DNA from: Cyathus striatus | Lineage: Eukaryota > Basidiomycota > Agaricomycetes > Agaricales > Nidulariaceae | Assembly (NCBI GenBank): GCA_025738555.1 | Contig: JAOVFP010000003.1 | Coordinates: 2,108,001 to 2,172,000, forward strand | DNA: 64,000 nt | Reading direction: 5' to 3' | Shown: piece after piece, positions 22,455-34,040 of the stretch | Numbering within the stretch: the first letter of the stretch is position 1 | How the letters are laid out: the number at the start of each line of letters is the position of its first letter | The notes under the pieces: generated by a model | The model's input: only the letters and a program-made list of their open reading frames with translations | What the model was told of the DNA's origin: nothing | Databases searched by the model: none | Made by a program: the position numbers and the translations under genes

Positions 22455-22837
22455 AAATTGATACAGTAAGACTTCAATAGGACTTCATACATACCTATAG
22501 GGACAGTTTTATGGCCTAAATTCACTGCATATATGTAGTGGTTATGACTCCACTGAGTGTAGATATTGTTGTGGTTATATAACATGGATACTGTCTTCGT
22601 ATAATGGACTGTATTGACTGTAGATATTGTCGTAGAATAACATGGATAACATGGACATTGTCTTTGTATAATGGACTTGAGGTCATTTTTGCTGCCTCGA
22701 ACAATTCTTAGTACATCTGTATATAAAGTCAATGGCTGCCCAGTTCTTTTTATAATCTAGTAGTACAGGAAATTTTTGATTCATCTATGTATTAACATTA
22801 GACAAGTACTGAAACTAAAGAGTACAGAAATCCTTAC

Positions 22838-22951
22838 CAAGTCAATAACAAGGTTGATCTTCTCCTTTGGCTGTTTCTTGAATGGCTGACCCTTGATCAA
22901 GTGCTCAGAAACACAATCCTTCATGAACTGCTGTTGTGGTGTTAAAGCCAT
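22838..22951 (-). CDS. Possible first exon of a minus-strand gene
   Basis: On the minus strand ATG at 22951 opens 38 codons (MALTPQQQFMKDCVSE...) that run exactly to a good donor, GTAAGGATTT, at 22837. I find no convincing second exon before the end of the neighbouring gene at 22454. It may be a truncated gene or chance. Confidence 0.3.
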
Positions 22952-23556
22952 TTTGGGTGAGTGTAAATAATTATTACCTGCACATTTTTATACTGATTTT
23001 TGTCCCAGCCCAGAATTGAATGTAGTGAGTACCCACCCCTCCCTGGTCAACTCAATTAACCTCATGGCTTAGAGACCAACTTTCTGTCGTGAAGTGACTG
23101 ATCTCGAAGTGGCTGTTGTCAATGGGATTGGACTTCAAGTGGCCACTCTTTGCATAGGGTAAGGGTGTGTCGAGGTTCAGGTAATGTATCTAGTGTAAAG
23201 GTTCAGTGCAAGCTCAGATGTGAAGGCATGGAATTCATTGCTGTGACATTGTTCTCCGTGTTCTGACCTATATATTAACATTATAGGTATTCCTTCATCC
23301 AGAATTGTGTCCTACCTTGTTCTGCTTATTGTGAACAATGGTGGTCTTGTTTTATAAGCACCTTCATTGGTCCAATTCAATTGGTTACACCAAAAGTTGT
23401 CATGGCAGTATGTCCTTTATTCAATATATATCAAGTATCATGTCTCAGTGACTTTAAAAGCTGTATCACTGCTGCATCTCCAGTGTTATATCAAGTTTCA
23501 GGTATGCCCCCAGCTATTGCTTATATCTATATACTGATCGCTCTTCGAAGAGGAAT
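22952..23556. other. Spacer, nothing clear
   Basis: No open frame, repeat or RNA that I can support. It precedes the Tnp2-like gene and may hold what is left of its promoter. Confidence 0.35.
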
Positions 23557-26199
23557 ATGCCCCATCCAAAGAAGGAGAAGAAACTAGCAATCTGCTATTG
23601 CAAGAAATGCAATGGGGTCACAATGACCAAATTGGACTTTATCATGCATGTGAGTGAAAATAAGGCTGAAGATGATCTTTGGGGCATTGAAGATCGAGTG
23701 TTTTTGCTTACTCTTGCTGAAGCTGGCCCATGTTCTCCCCAGGACATACCTCCACCTTCGATTCCCCAACTTTCTCCCTATGAGATAGATGCACAACTGA
23801 TGTTCCAGCGCTTATTAGAGTGTGACAATAGTCTAATGCTTTGTCGCAACAGTATTTGTACAGTCTTTCAAGAATGGCTTGAAAACAGAACATGGAATCC
23901 AGCTATGCAGGACGAAGCTGCCAAATTTCCTGTTAGGAGTCAGGCTCATGCCTATCTCTTGAGCCAAGAGTCCTGGCTGCTAGATCTTATAGCTCAGGTT
24001 CACCTTGTCCCAACTTCGGGAGATGGTGCAAATGAATTGTTCAAAAGTTCAGTGCACACAGGCATGGACTCACTACTAGCGGATATTCAAAAGTGTGTAG
24101 AATGCTGGCGTAATTTGGCCTTTCCCTACAGGAAATCCTATGACACTGGTAAGTAGCTTAGTACTGGGGATAGTGCGATAAATAACTCATTCAACAGATG
24201 TTCACTTTGACCATCCCTTACACCTCAGCCATCCAGCTCTGGCAGTTTGCCTTTTTCTTACAGTCGCTGTTAGTGTTTTTGTGAATGCTGCACACCCTAC
24301 TTGCAACTTCATCCTCCAAATGGCCAAGCTTCTGCTGGGTGCCGCTACCTCAACTGATCAGACACTGCTCCTGGGATCAATACCAGATGACCTGCAGACA
24401 GCAAGGAAAATGTTCGATTTGGACCCCAAAATGACAACCTATGCCACCTGCCCATCTTGTGCTCCAATTTATCCCCTGGGTGTAAAGGATGCCTACCTGC
24501 TTCGCTGTACATTCAAACACTTTGCTAATGCAAAGCCATGTGGAGTGTGCTTAACGAAACATGCTGTTCAGGATGGTGTGACCATTGTGGTTCCAGCACA
24601 GCCATATGTTATGCAAGACTTCATGGCCTTCATGGGCACACTGTACACGCACCCTGGTGTTGAGGAATTGATTAGGTGGACCAGACAAGCCTTGAGCAAA
24701 GACTATTCAGAAAGGGCTAGAGGTGATTTCGTCCTAGCCGACATCATCTAACCTGTGTAGATTGTCTATACCGGTATTGTGATCACTCTGCCAGCATTTT
24801 GGTGTCTTAGGCAGGCTCAAACATATGGGTCAGCAAGTTAAGAAGCAGAATTATATTAATGTGCTTGTAAGTCATTCCTTTTGAAATGATTCACCATCAT
24901 TGATTAGTCAAAAGCTTGACAGCTCAAGGTCTGGAGGGGGTGATGAAGCCCACCCAGTAGTGCATGGAATCATCAGCGAGCTGGCTGGTATTGAGATTGA
25001 TATCAATGAGTTGGCCACTGTTGATGCACACCCTAGCATCCCTCTTCTCGATCACAATGACTTGAAACATATCCAAGAAGACATTTTACACACCATCTGT
25101 CCAAGTTGGCAGGCAGGTCCACCAGTGAACTTTGGTTCACCTTCTCATGGTAAATTGAAAGCCAATCAATGGCGAACATGTATCAACTTCGACTTGACTG
25201 TTTCATTGGCAAAGATGTGGGACAGTGAAACTGATGAATCATTAATGGGTGGAAAGAAACAAATGGCACTGGAAAGCACATTGCTTCTTGCTACTGCTAT
25301 CAGATATGCTACCTCTCACTGAGTAAAACCTGGTCATCATGACCTGGAATACAAGAAGTTTATGTTAGTGTATCTTCGCTCAATTTGAGAGCTGAGGCCC
25401 AACGTCAATCTCCATCCTATACATCATAATGCAGTTCACCTGGCAGAACAATTGTGCTTGTTTGGGCCTATTCATGGCTGGTGGATGTTTCCATTTGAAT
25501 GGGTAATCGGTAACCTGCAGAAGAAGAACATTAACTTCAAATTTGGTTTGTCCTGATCATCAATCATGTAGAATCCATACTAAAGGTCCTTCTAGGAGAG
25601 CTGGAAGCATCTATGTTGAGAGCTTTCTGTGCTGCATCAGAACTTCAGGTATTCTTACAGTGCCTGGGGTGTTCTGAAATTCTCAAACAGAGCAGCAAAA
25701 TCGTCAAAGACTGCTTTCCTGATGTTCAATTGGGGACTCTAATAAGTGATATGCAATTCTTGGTGGATGATATACATCAACCTGTAGGTGGAAAGCGGAT
25801 CAAGCTTGACACTGATGTTGCAGAAGCAGCGGGTTTGGGAGGTAATTCTGCTATAGTGACCCAGCACGATCGTTACACAGTCAGCAGATATCAATTATTG
25901 TCAAAACATAACATGGCAAGGAATAGTATCATATTCTACAGGGACCCAGACTCTTCGCAACTAATTCCAGCAGTGATTCGAACTATATTTGTTGTAGCCT
26001 GTCAACCGCAGGTTTATTTCACAGTTCACCCCTACAGTGGGTGAGCAGATGTAGCAAGTGCATTCGACAACTTCAAAGAGTTCAGTGTAGGTCTTTGGAA
26101 GGATTTATTGGATGATCGTGTTCACATAATTTCTAACAAAACCCAAATTTACGAGGTCATTACACTCCTCCACGAAATCATGTAGACTCCATGTAGATT

Positions 26200-27255
26200 C
26201 CACCTGGACTCCAGGACTCTACCTGGACTCTACTTGGACTTCACTTGGACTCTACTTGGACTCTACTTGGACTTCACCTGGACTTTACATACAGAAAATA
26301 ATAGACTCTACATAGAGTTCAGGTGGACTCCAGGTGTGAGCTGGACTGCACCTGGAGTCCGCTGGACTCAAGCAACTGGACTCCATCTGGACTCCACCTG
26401 GATTCTACCTGGACTCTACCTGGACTCTACCTGGACTTAAGTAAATTCAAGCACCTAGACTGAACCTGGACTCTATCTGGACTCTACCTGGACTCTACCT
26501 GGACTCTACTTGGACTTTAGTAGAATCAAGCACCTAGACTGAACCTGGACTCTACATGGACTCTACATGGACTCTACCTGGACTTTAGTAGAACCAAGTA
26601 ACTAGACTGAACCTGGACTCTATCTGGACTCTACCTGGACTCTACCTGGACTCTACTTGGACTTTAGTAGAATCAAGCACCTAGACTGAACTTGGACTCT
26701 ACATGGACTCTACCTGGACTCTACCTGGACATTAGTAGAATCAAGTAACTAGACTGAACCTGGACTCTACATGGACTCTACCTGGACTCTACCTGGACTT
26801 TAGTAGAATCAAGTAACTAGACTAAACCTGGACTCTACATGGACTCTACCTGGACTCTACTTGGACTTTAGTAAACTCAAGCACCTAGACTAAACCTGGA
26901 CTCTACATGGATTCTACCTGGACTCTACCTGGACTTTAGTAAACTCAAGTACCTAGACTGAACCTGGACTCTACATGGATTCTACCTGGACTCTACCTGG
27001 ACTTTAGTAAATTCAATCATCTAGACTGAACCTGAACTCTACCTGGACTCTACATGGACTCTACCTGGACTCTACCTGGACTTTAGTAAACTCAAGTTCA
27101 GTAGAGTCCAGGTAGTCCATGTAGAGTCTAGGTAGAGTCCTTACTCTACCTAGACTCTACCTGGACTCCACCTGGACTCTACCTGGACTCAAGCAATCAG
27201 ACTCTACCTAGACTCTACATGGACTCTACCTGGACTCTACCTGGTCTCCACTGAA
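26200..27255 (+). repeat. 11-bp array (CTCTACCTGGA), forward arm
   Basis: Repeats of CTCTACCTGGA and variants (CTCTACATGGA, CTCTACTTGGA) are grouped into higher-order blocks of about 110-130 bp. Blocks are separated by TTTAGTAGAATCAAGCACCTAG-like spacers. Because 11 is not a multiple of 3, every reading frame cycles through the unit. Confidence 0.9.
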
Positions 27256-27404
27256 CTCAAGTGTATAAGCTATATCTAGACTCTATTGTCATAGTTGTAA
27301 TGTGTTTCCCACAGTCATCATACTTGTCACACATGTGTGAAAGTGTGACATGTTGGAAAATGTTGGAAAAGTGTGACATATTGAAAAATGTTAGAAAAAG
27401 TGTG

Positions 27405-27678
27405 GTGCCTAAGCTACATGTAGACTCTATTGTTACATGTGTGTGAAAGTGTGACATGTTGAAAAATGTTGGAAAAAGCGTGACATGTGTGACAAGCGTG
27501 GGAAAAGTGTGACATGTTCGAAAAGTGTGGCAAGTGTGATGATTGTGATATGTGACATTTTTCGAACATGTCACATTTTTCCCACGCTTGTCACACATGT
27601 CACGCTTTTTCCAACATTTTTCAACATGTCACACTTTCACACACATGTAACAATAGAGTCTACATACAGCTTAGGCAC
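27405..27678. repeat. Long near-perfect hairpin
   Basis: The left arm from GTGCCTAAGCTACATGTAGA (27405) is the inverse of the right arm ending TACAGCTTAGGCAC (27678). Arms are about 110 bp, with a loop around 27520-27565. Within the arms GTGTGACATGTTGAAAAA-type motifs repeat. Confidence 0.85.
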
Positions 27679-27679
27679 T

Positions 27680-27905
27680 TGAGTTCAGTGGAGTCCAGGT
27701 AGAGTCCAGGTAGAGTCCAGGTAGAGTCCAGGTAGAGTCCAGGTAGAGTCCAGGTAGAGTCCAGGTGGAGTCCAGGTAGAGTCCAGGTAGAGTCCAGGTA
27801 GAGTCCAGGTGGAGTCCAGGTAGAGTCCAGGTAGAGTCCAGGTAGAGTCCAGGTAGAGTCCAGGTAGAGTCCACCTGGAGTCCTGGACTCTACCCGGAGT
27901 CCACC
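27680..27905 (-). repeat. 11-bp array (CTCTACCTGGA), inverted arm
   Basis: The same unit as 26200-27255, now as TAGAGTCCAGG, about 18 units and much more homogeneous than the forward arm. With it, the array can fold back over the hairpin. Confidence 0.9.
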
Positions 27906-28013
27906 TGATCTTGTGGAGGAGTGAAATATACAGAAATTTACCCTGCTATTAAACGCAAGTGGAGCAATGGAGTTCTGGCCTTGAAGCCATTTATTCAAGT
28001 ACATGTACGTTAG

Positions 28014-28164
28014 CTTAAAGATAACTTATCCTAACTTGCGAAATTTTATTATAGGACTTTTAGTGCATTCTTTAGAGACTTCATTCGCAGATCCTATTGG
28101 TAAAGTAATAAATACTATTGTTCACTGTACATAAAACAAGCTGTGAGTGCCATAGTCAAGCTGT
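28014..28164. other. Short spacer between convergent genes
   Basis: AT-rich; separates the end of the Tnp2-like relic (plus) from the end of the F-box gene (minus). No feature. Confidence 0.4.
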
Positions 28165-29653
28165 TTAATATAAATCTTCAATGGTTAGCCTTATGAACTC
28201 TCCCTTGTCTGGTTGGCATTTCCATATGTCAGGAGAGCAACTAACTGATTCAAGGTCAGGACAGTATGTATGAAGTGTTGTGATGAAGGTTTGCATACCC
28301 TCTTTTCTGTCTGTGAACTGCATACTACTCCCATAAGGAGGGTGTATAGTTAGCTTCCGTAGCTTTGAAGCACCCTCGAGCAACTTTATGTAGTAATCCT
28401 GATTGCAACTCGTTAGAAAAAAGGCAGTAATAAGGTAAGACAATGCACATAATACAATAGCTCTCAATACTGATGGTTGATCTCCAGATTTTGGCATTTG
28501 CATATGGCATTCACGTCCGGAATAGAGCATTGGCATGGTATGTCTGCTTTTATATGTTCATCGAGTGAGTAGGGAAGTACAATATTGATGCTGGCATTGG
28601 CACCAAGTCAGTGAGAGTGTTGAAGAGGGGAGGTGATGTTCGCCATTGACTTGCAGAATTCGTGGGTATATGGGTTTGGAAAGCCATCTGTTAATCGAAG
28701 CTGAACTGCCTTCAGTTGGGATGAGATGTTGGTCAGCTTGAAGTCCTCACTGCATGTTATGTCAGTAACATTCTTTGGTATCTTGATGGACCCTTTACTG
28801 ACCAACCAACTCTCACGCTGTGTACAGCATATCCATAAGCGTTGTAGCTGGAACAATGGAGGAGTAGAGCGGGACCCAAACATGAATGGTTCGTCGCATG
28901 TAATCAGGAGCATCCTAAGGTTTGACATAGACCTGCAAAGTAGGACTGGTTCAATATTCTTTCCACTCCTCCCCCTGATACTTAAGAAATTTAGAGATGG
29001 CCCACTGAACAGTATAGACGGCAGGTTGATCATGCTTTTGTTACCAAAGATGTGGGTCAATATACAGAGGTTCTGGAGCCTAGCAGCGATGTTATCTCTA
29101 ATCCTTTCATAAGGGATCTCCAGCAGACATGGCAATGGCAATACAGTTATGCTGGTGACTTGAGGAGCACCTGTGCTGTCCAACCCAATGCACGTACAAG
29201 AAGGGGGAGACTTGCCAGGATGACAGCTACAGACCCAATAACGGACGGCTCTGCAGGGAAAGTATCATCATCCTTGTTTTTGCAACGATGAGTGATGGTG
29301 AGTTCCTGCACTCCTAAAGCCTTGCTCAGGAATGTACTAAGCCCTTCACAGTACTCCTTGATACAATACAAGCTGACTAGTACTCTGTAGCATCTAGAGC
29401 ATGTCAATATATGTTCTAGGAGATGAATCACAGCTGGATTGACGTCTCCTGTTAAGGCTATCATGGTGTGTCCAATGCAATCAGTTTGTAATACATGTTG
29501 CATTCTAAGAAAGACCTCCGATGCTGCATAGTGCAGGTAATGATTGGCGTGGAGTAGCTGCAAGATGTTGCCCTCATCAACCTGAGTAATTATCAGGTCC
29601 ACCAGTTCCACTGGAAGCTTTAGAATTGGGAAGAAGTCCTGCTGAGCCTTCAT
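28165..29653 (-). pseudogene. F-box/leucine-rich-repeat-like protein, frame broken
   Basis: The minus-strand start at 29653 leads after ten residues into LKLPVELVDLIITQ followed by LLHANHYLHYAA, the pattern of the F-box, which binds Skp1 in SCF ubiquitin ligases. The first frame ends at 29147. The protein-like reading continues in another frame from about 29183 to 28608, with leucine-rich segments (GPSLNFLSIRGRSG, PPLFQLQRLWI), and again at 28536-28165 (LLEGASKLRKLTIHP, YCPDLESVSCSPD). Basidiomycetes have hundreds of such F-box proteins with poorly conserved C-terminal repeats, so no substrate can be named. I found no intron that fixes the junction near 29150, so I score it as a frame change; the 28540-28610 junction is also unclear. 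Confidence 0.6.
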
Positions 29654-30755
29654 GTGTTGGTTTTTGACAGTCGCCTATGTTCAATTTCAATTCTATTCAG
29701 TAACAATATTTCATAAGTACCATTTAGTTAAATGTACCAGTTTATGCCGCTTTCTAATTCTAATACGCCTAGCGTACTTCTACCTACTATAAAAACATTA
29801 TTTCTATATTCTACGCGCTACTTACAAACGGTATAATATATCTGGGTTGTAATTAGTAGCTAAGGTAGAGGTCCCGGACCGTTAGCTAGCGTGGGAACGA
29901 CTCGCGCTAATAAGGGACATAACTAGCCTAAGTAGGAAAGCGTCTAAGAATAGAAACACCGAGGTCAGAGCTTATTCTCGACATCGGTGGGAAATAGTTA
30001 CCAGTAAGGCCGGAGATCGAGCTAAGCGCGCGTCTATTCTAATAATAGGATATCGAAGCTATGTTATCGCGTCATAGGAAAAGGTATGAGCACTAGACCC
30101 ACGGCAGTTGCCGCTATCTAACCACGCTGTACCAGCGCTGTGCATCAGCACGCCATAGGCGCCTAGACTGGCCTGAGATCCGGCATTCCCGGCAGGCTGA
30201 TTCAGCGGTTCCCATTTCCACGAGTCAAAGCGCGCGGCATCACGCCTCCGTATGGAGCGTTCTTCCTGCAGGACGATTTATTGTTCTTCACTATCTTCCC
30301 ATATGGACGCATTCTTGGCGCTCATATGTTTGTACATGCGTGAATTACTCTGGTCCATCCCAGACGTCTGTATCCAGTCCAAAAGTCTATCTTACTGCTT
30401 AGCTAATATGTAAATTACTGTATTTGTCCTAACTATATAGTTCCTCTAGCCGTAGTCCTGTATGATATTTAATAGGTAGAGTAAAGTAGAGGGAGGGCAG
30501 TCTCCTGTGCCCCGAGAAATACCATCTAGCATCGTGCTTTAGTATTTGTGTGAGCTTTGAGATTCTAAGTGCAACGCGAAGTGTGAAGTCATAAGGCCGT
30601 GTTAAGTCCGAGATTAAGGAACGCGCATCAAAACGCGCATCAAAGCGTTCGCTAAGTGTGCACTCCCTCTCGAACGTCGGTTTTCGACACCCTTTCTATT
30701 ACTTTACTTCGCCCGGAAGCACCTTGCATCCGAGTCTTACCCACCGAGCACTTTC
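29654..30755. other. Compositionally distinct non-coding block
   Basis: From about 29870 to 30780 the sequence is GC-richer and CpG-richer than its surroundings (GCGCGCGTC, CAAAGCGCGCGGCATCACG, AACGCGCATCAAAACGCGCA), without open frames. It resembles an LTR or a rather young non-coding transposon piece. I could not find matching ends with a target duplication, so I leave it unnamed. Confidence 0.35.
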
Positions 30756-31050
30756 TTAGTGAGCGTACGTGGTGTGAGTTTTATTATTAATATTTACATT
30801 TACACTACGTTGTGCTAAACTAGGTACTTTAATTCCTTCATATTCTGGCAAAAGATTATCGATTTCTTGGGAACCACGTTTACATGTGGTGCTAGTTGCT
30901 CTGAGGCTCTTAGCAAAAGCCCATGTAAATACATGTGCAACCGACATCAATTCCTACATATTAAAAGCTTAGAACATAATTCCAGTCAAGAAAATTGTTA
31001 ATGCTCACCAAGTTGCAGCCCAGAGAGATGACATTTCTGAGATTGGCCAT
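30756..31050 (-). CDS. Small two-exon gene, possibly truncated
   Basis: ATG at 31050 opens 14 codons to a donor (GTGAGC at 31008). The acceptor TATGTAG joins in phase at 30953, continuing ELMSVAHVFTWAFAKSL to a stop at 30756 (79 residues). The end of the second exon (VNVNINNKTHTTYAH) looks like read-through past a donor GTAAAT into the distinct block to the left, so the gene probably lost its 3' part. I do not recognise the protein. Confidence 0.4.
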
Positions 31051-31634
31051 CGCTGTAAAAGTTGATAGTGAAGTTAAACTGAAGTTGATATATGTAGCAA
31101 TTATGCTGACCTTAAATGAGTCTCATTTTATAGAGCCTGAGTACCTGTTTTGAACAGGCATAAAATCTACAATAACCTGAATCCCATCTGTAATTTACAA
31201 CAAGCTGAATTCTCTTACTCAGTCAATATATCTTCGTGTACATTCAATTTGGAGGTATATTGGTCTGGTTATTCTTCATCAGATTTTGAAAATGATGCAG
31301 AAAATGGTGGCATTCAGAGACGGAATGGAATGCCTGTCAAATGCTCCACTGCAATTGTGTTATACCTGATCACACCGGTGTGTGTAGTAGGATAGTAGCA
31401 ATGGAACAAAAGTCTTTGTACAATAAGTTGTTAGGCAAGTTCCTTTCTTTTATTTGTATGACACTTCCAACTCCACTAGACTAACAAAATTATGAATACT
31501 ATGGTGTGGGTAAGCTTTCGTCGAGTGGGGAATGAGTGGGGATACAAGGAAACTAGTTGGTGAAACAATAACACAGAGAATACATCAACGCCATACTCGT
31601 ATCCGACACCAGCTCTATCAGATCACCTTCCAAC
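31051..31634. other. Spacer between divergent genes
   Basis: AT-rich, about 580 bp between the small minus-strand gene and the plus-strand WD40 gene; likely holds both promoters. No TATA box or motif I would defend. Confidence 0.35.
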
Positions 31635-33183
31635 ATGAAGCCAGCTACTCTTACTGCACGTACTTTGGTATTTTTGGGTTAACTATTGCTAATTGCATTT
31701 TTTCAGTTTGACTTAAAATATATGTTCAACCAACATTCGAGAGTGATCAACACCTTAAAGATAAACCAGGATGGCTCTAAACTTGCAAGCGGTGGTGAGC
31801 GGCAAGTTCTCTGAAATATTTATACACATGTTTAAAATATACTATTAGGTGATGATGGACTTATGGTAGTATGGGAGTTAATGACAGGCGAAAAGCTTTG
31901 GGAAGCATCCATCATTGGTGAAGTTACAACCGTTTGCTGGGCACATTTCACAAAAACAGGTTCCACAATACTATATTTCAGAACAGGTAGCGGTGTAATC
32001 CGAGGATATCAGGAAAGTAAAACCGGAGATGGTTATGAGCATGTGTTGGTGATATCTGTGCATGATGGCCCTTTGGAAGACCTGAAATTTGATCTGTCTC
32101 ATAGTTGCCTTGCCTTGCTTGGGGCAGGCTCTCTCAAAGTGTGGAACTTGGTTTTCCCAGGTATGTTATTTGTCCTCTAGGTTCCATATTGCACTCACTG
32201 GATCTCTTAGGTCAAGCTTCTCTGTACATAGAGTCTACCCCTCGCCCCCACATGGCTAGGAGTGTCATGTTTACTCAGAATGGGGCAGAATTAATTCTCT
32301 GCTATTTGGAATCTCATGAGATGTAAGCCCCACCATCATGCTTTTATCCTTGAAGTTTTTACATGTGGTTGTAGCTTTTGCTATCAGCTGACTCCTTGGA
32401 AAATTCAATGGTTTCATGAGATCCATACCAAAATGTCAGTCTCTCTCTTGCCTTATAGTTAACTGCTCCACCTGATATGTTGTTACAGTGGACATGCCAT
32501 CATTGGCACAGATAATCATACTCTACTAGTCTCTAATCTTCAAGATGGCATTGACATATATGCCATTCCGCCTGTACAGCCACTTAGGTCATAAATGTGC
32601 TCCTTGTCATCTCATCTGCCCTGCAAGGTGAACTGGTAGTTGTCGGTAGTGATGATGGTGTAGTACATGTATATGATCAACACTTGGGAACCTTGGTTGC
32701 ACTACTACCCCATGGCTACAGTAAGTAATTAATGTTATACACATGAGAACGAAGAAATCTAAATACTTTGCTAGTTGAAATGCTAGTACAAATTACTGAG
32801 GTTTGCAAAGTTTCTAAATACTAGCGATGTTAATGCTAACTATATAATAGGTATTCAGTTCTGAAAAGCAGTGTGTCATTGCAACTGGAATGTCAGATAA
32901 TGGCAATATTGAAATTAAGGTATGGACTTCAAGTACCAGCACCAACTTGAGTATGGAAACATCGAGCACTAGCACAGTTTGTTCTCCTGAACTAATGCTA
33001 GATTTCAAAACTCCGCTGAAAATGTTTCCAATCAGTTATGGCCTTGGTGGTATCCTGATCATTTGTATGCTTTGTCTTTACGTTTCAGGGTATGTAGATG
33101 TAGTAGTATTTTTTACAATTATTGTAGTTGGGTTTATGTCATTATTCTTTTTAACTTCCTTCCTTAGTTACAGCACTGTATAG
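31635..33183 (+). CDS. WD40-repeat protein with C-terminal membrane segment
   Basis: Exons 31635-31667, 31707-31794, 31849-32160, 32211-32322, 32375-32434 and 32489-32587 join in phase. They give propeller blades such as HSRVINTLKINQDGSKLASG, DDGLMVVWELMTGEKLW, PLEDLKFDLSHSCLALLG and HAIIGTDNHTLLVSN. The next exon starts at 32628 or 32650: only 32650 keeps phase, but it drops a conserved-looking GELVVVG. The final exon (about 32850-33183) has VIATGMSDNGNIEIKVW and then two hydrophobic stretches (ILIICMLCLYVSG, VVVFFTIIVVGFMSLFF) that look like membrane anchors; its phase with the preceding exon is off by one. WD40 domains are interaction platforms. The phase problems suggest a recently damaged gene or undetected splice sites. 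Confidence 0.6.
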
Positions 33184-33393
33184 TGTATTAGTGTGTTCAA
33201 CATATGTATTATTTCCTTCTTGATTGATTAGTGCTTGCTGATTCCAACATCTATTGTCTTGCCATGCTACATCAACACCTTTTGGTAGAGATATTGTTTT
33301 TGTATGATTTGTATGCATTTCCTTCCCCATAACTAACTTTTTATTGTTTCATAGGTATAAGTACATGATGCATTAGCATGGAGAAGACTCAAA

Positions 33394-34040
33394 ATGCCTC
33401 CATCCAGAAACTATCATGTTTTGCGTCATTTCTCTCCATCAACACTTCATATGCAATTCTCTCTGGAACGTTTGCTTACCCCACTGCCATGCTCCTTCAG
33501 GACTTGCTACCCACTAGATGAAGGTAGCGAATCTGAGACCAGCTCTGTGGTAGTAGTGATTCCAAAACCGAAAGGCAAAGCAGGAAAAACTTACAAACTA
33601 GTCGACTATGTACAGTGTAGCCCGGAGCAACTTAGTGATATGGAGGTAATACATCGCTTTTAAATCTTTTAAATTGCAAATTCTTACTTAGTGGGCATGA
33701 TTTTCAGACCTGTATCTCAGTAATTGTGAAGGAGGTGTTGGACTTCAATCGCACATATGTGACTCAGGAACAAAGCAAGCTCACTACCATTTGCGAGAAA
33801 GTATGTATTTAATGTTCGTCACACTAACTGTATCTAATTTATTGACATATTTTAAAGGCCGTTAACCAGTATCCTGATCTGCTCAAATATGATTGTAACT
33901 GGCTCACACTCGATATCATCAAGATTATATTGCGGAATCACAGGAAAGGTTGCCAAAAGTCAACTACAACTACAAAGGAAGTTGGCGCCAGCTTGAAGAA
34001 AGCTAGGGCTGTTTGTTTTGCAGGATCTCGAGTGGGATAA
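33394..34040 (+). CDS. Small three-exon protein, unknown, Agaricomycete type
   Basis: Exons 33394-33645, 33708-33800 and 33858-34040 join in phase 0 to 175 residues. The middle is acidic/Ser-rich then basic (GSESETSS, PKPKGKAGKTYK). The C-terminal part AVNQYPDLLKYDCNWLTLDIIKIIL resembles a short helical motif (xxYPxLxxYxxxWxxxDxxKxxL) that I remember from many uncharacterised mushroom-fungus proteins, often with a Ser/Pro-rich N-terminus. No enzyme motif or signal peptide. Intron ends are canonical. It follows the WD40 gene on the same strand, with about 200 bp between them. Confidence 0.6.

Larger units (their letters stand above)
26153..27933 (+). mobile_element. Foldback TIR element inserted in the Tnp2-like gene
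   Basis: Flanked by the perfect 8-bp duplication AAATTTAC (26145-26152 and 27934-27941). The left end reads GAGGTCATTACACTCCTCCACGAAATCA across several motifs; the right end in reverse complement has TTTCACTCCTCCACAAGATCA, giving an imperfect TIR. Inside are an 11-bp array in one orientation (about 26200-27255), a hairpin (27405-27678), and the same 11-bp array inverted (about 27680-27900). It has no coding capacity. Removing the element with one duplication rejoins the host frame (NKTQIY then PAIKRKW), which confirms the boundaries. Confidence 0.85.
23557..28013 (+). pseudogene. Tnp2-type (CACTA/En-Spm, Transposase_21) transposase relic
   Basis: Exon 23557-24148 starts with a small zinc-like module (CYCKKCNG). 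After an intron, 24198-24751 continues in phase with the TYATCPSCAPIYP cysteine region and the PGVEELI motif. The conserved C-terminal half follows: HPSIPLLDHN, ICPSWQAGPPVNFGSPSHGK, ANQWRTCINFDL (24900-25322), FGPIHGWWMFPFEWVIGNLQ near 25470, LSKHNMARNSIIFYRDP near 25900, and AIKRKWSNGVLALKPF at 27942-28000. From memory this order is that of Agaricomycete Tnp2-like proteins, which move CACTA DNA transposons. The several hundred residues of the DDE catalytic core expected between 24751 and 24900 are absent. In-frame TGAs stand at 25320 and 25386. A foldback element sits at 26153-27933. Inactive. Confidence 0.7.

Noticed and set aside
26234..26440. Repetitive LDSTWTLPGLY-type protein frames in the 11-bp arrays
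   Set aside because: An 11-bp unit repeated gives repetitive peptides in all frames; no start or splice context and it lies inside an inserted element.
29655..30689. Copia solo LTR (starts TGTTGG, ends CGACA)
   Set aside because: The 5-bp flanks (TCATG and CCCTT) do not match, and no related LTR is seen in the window.
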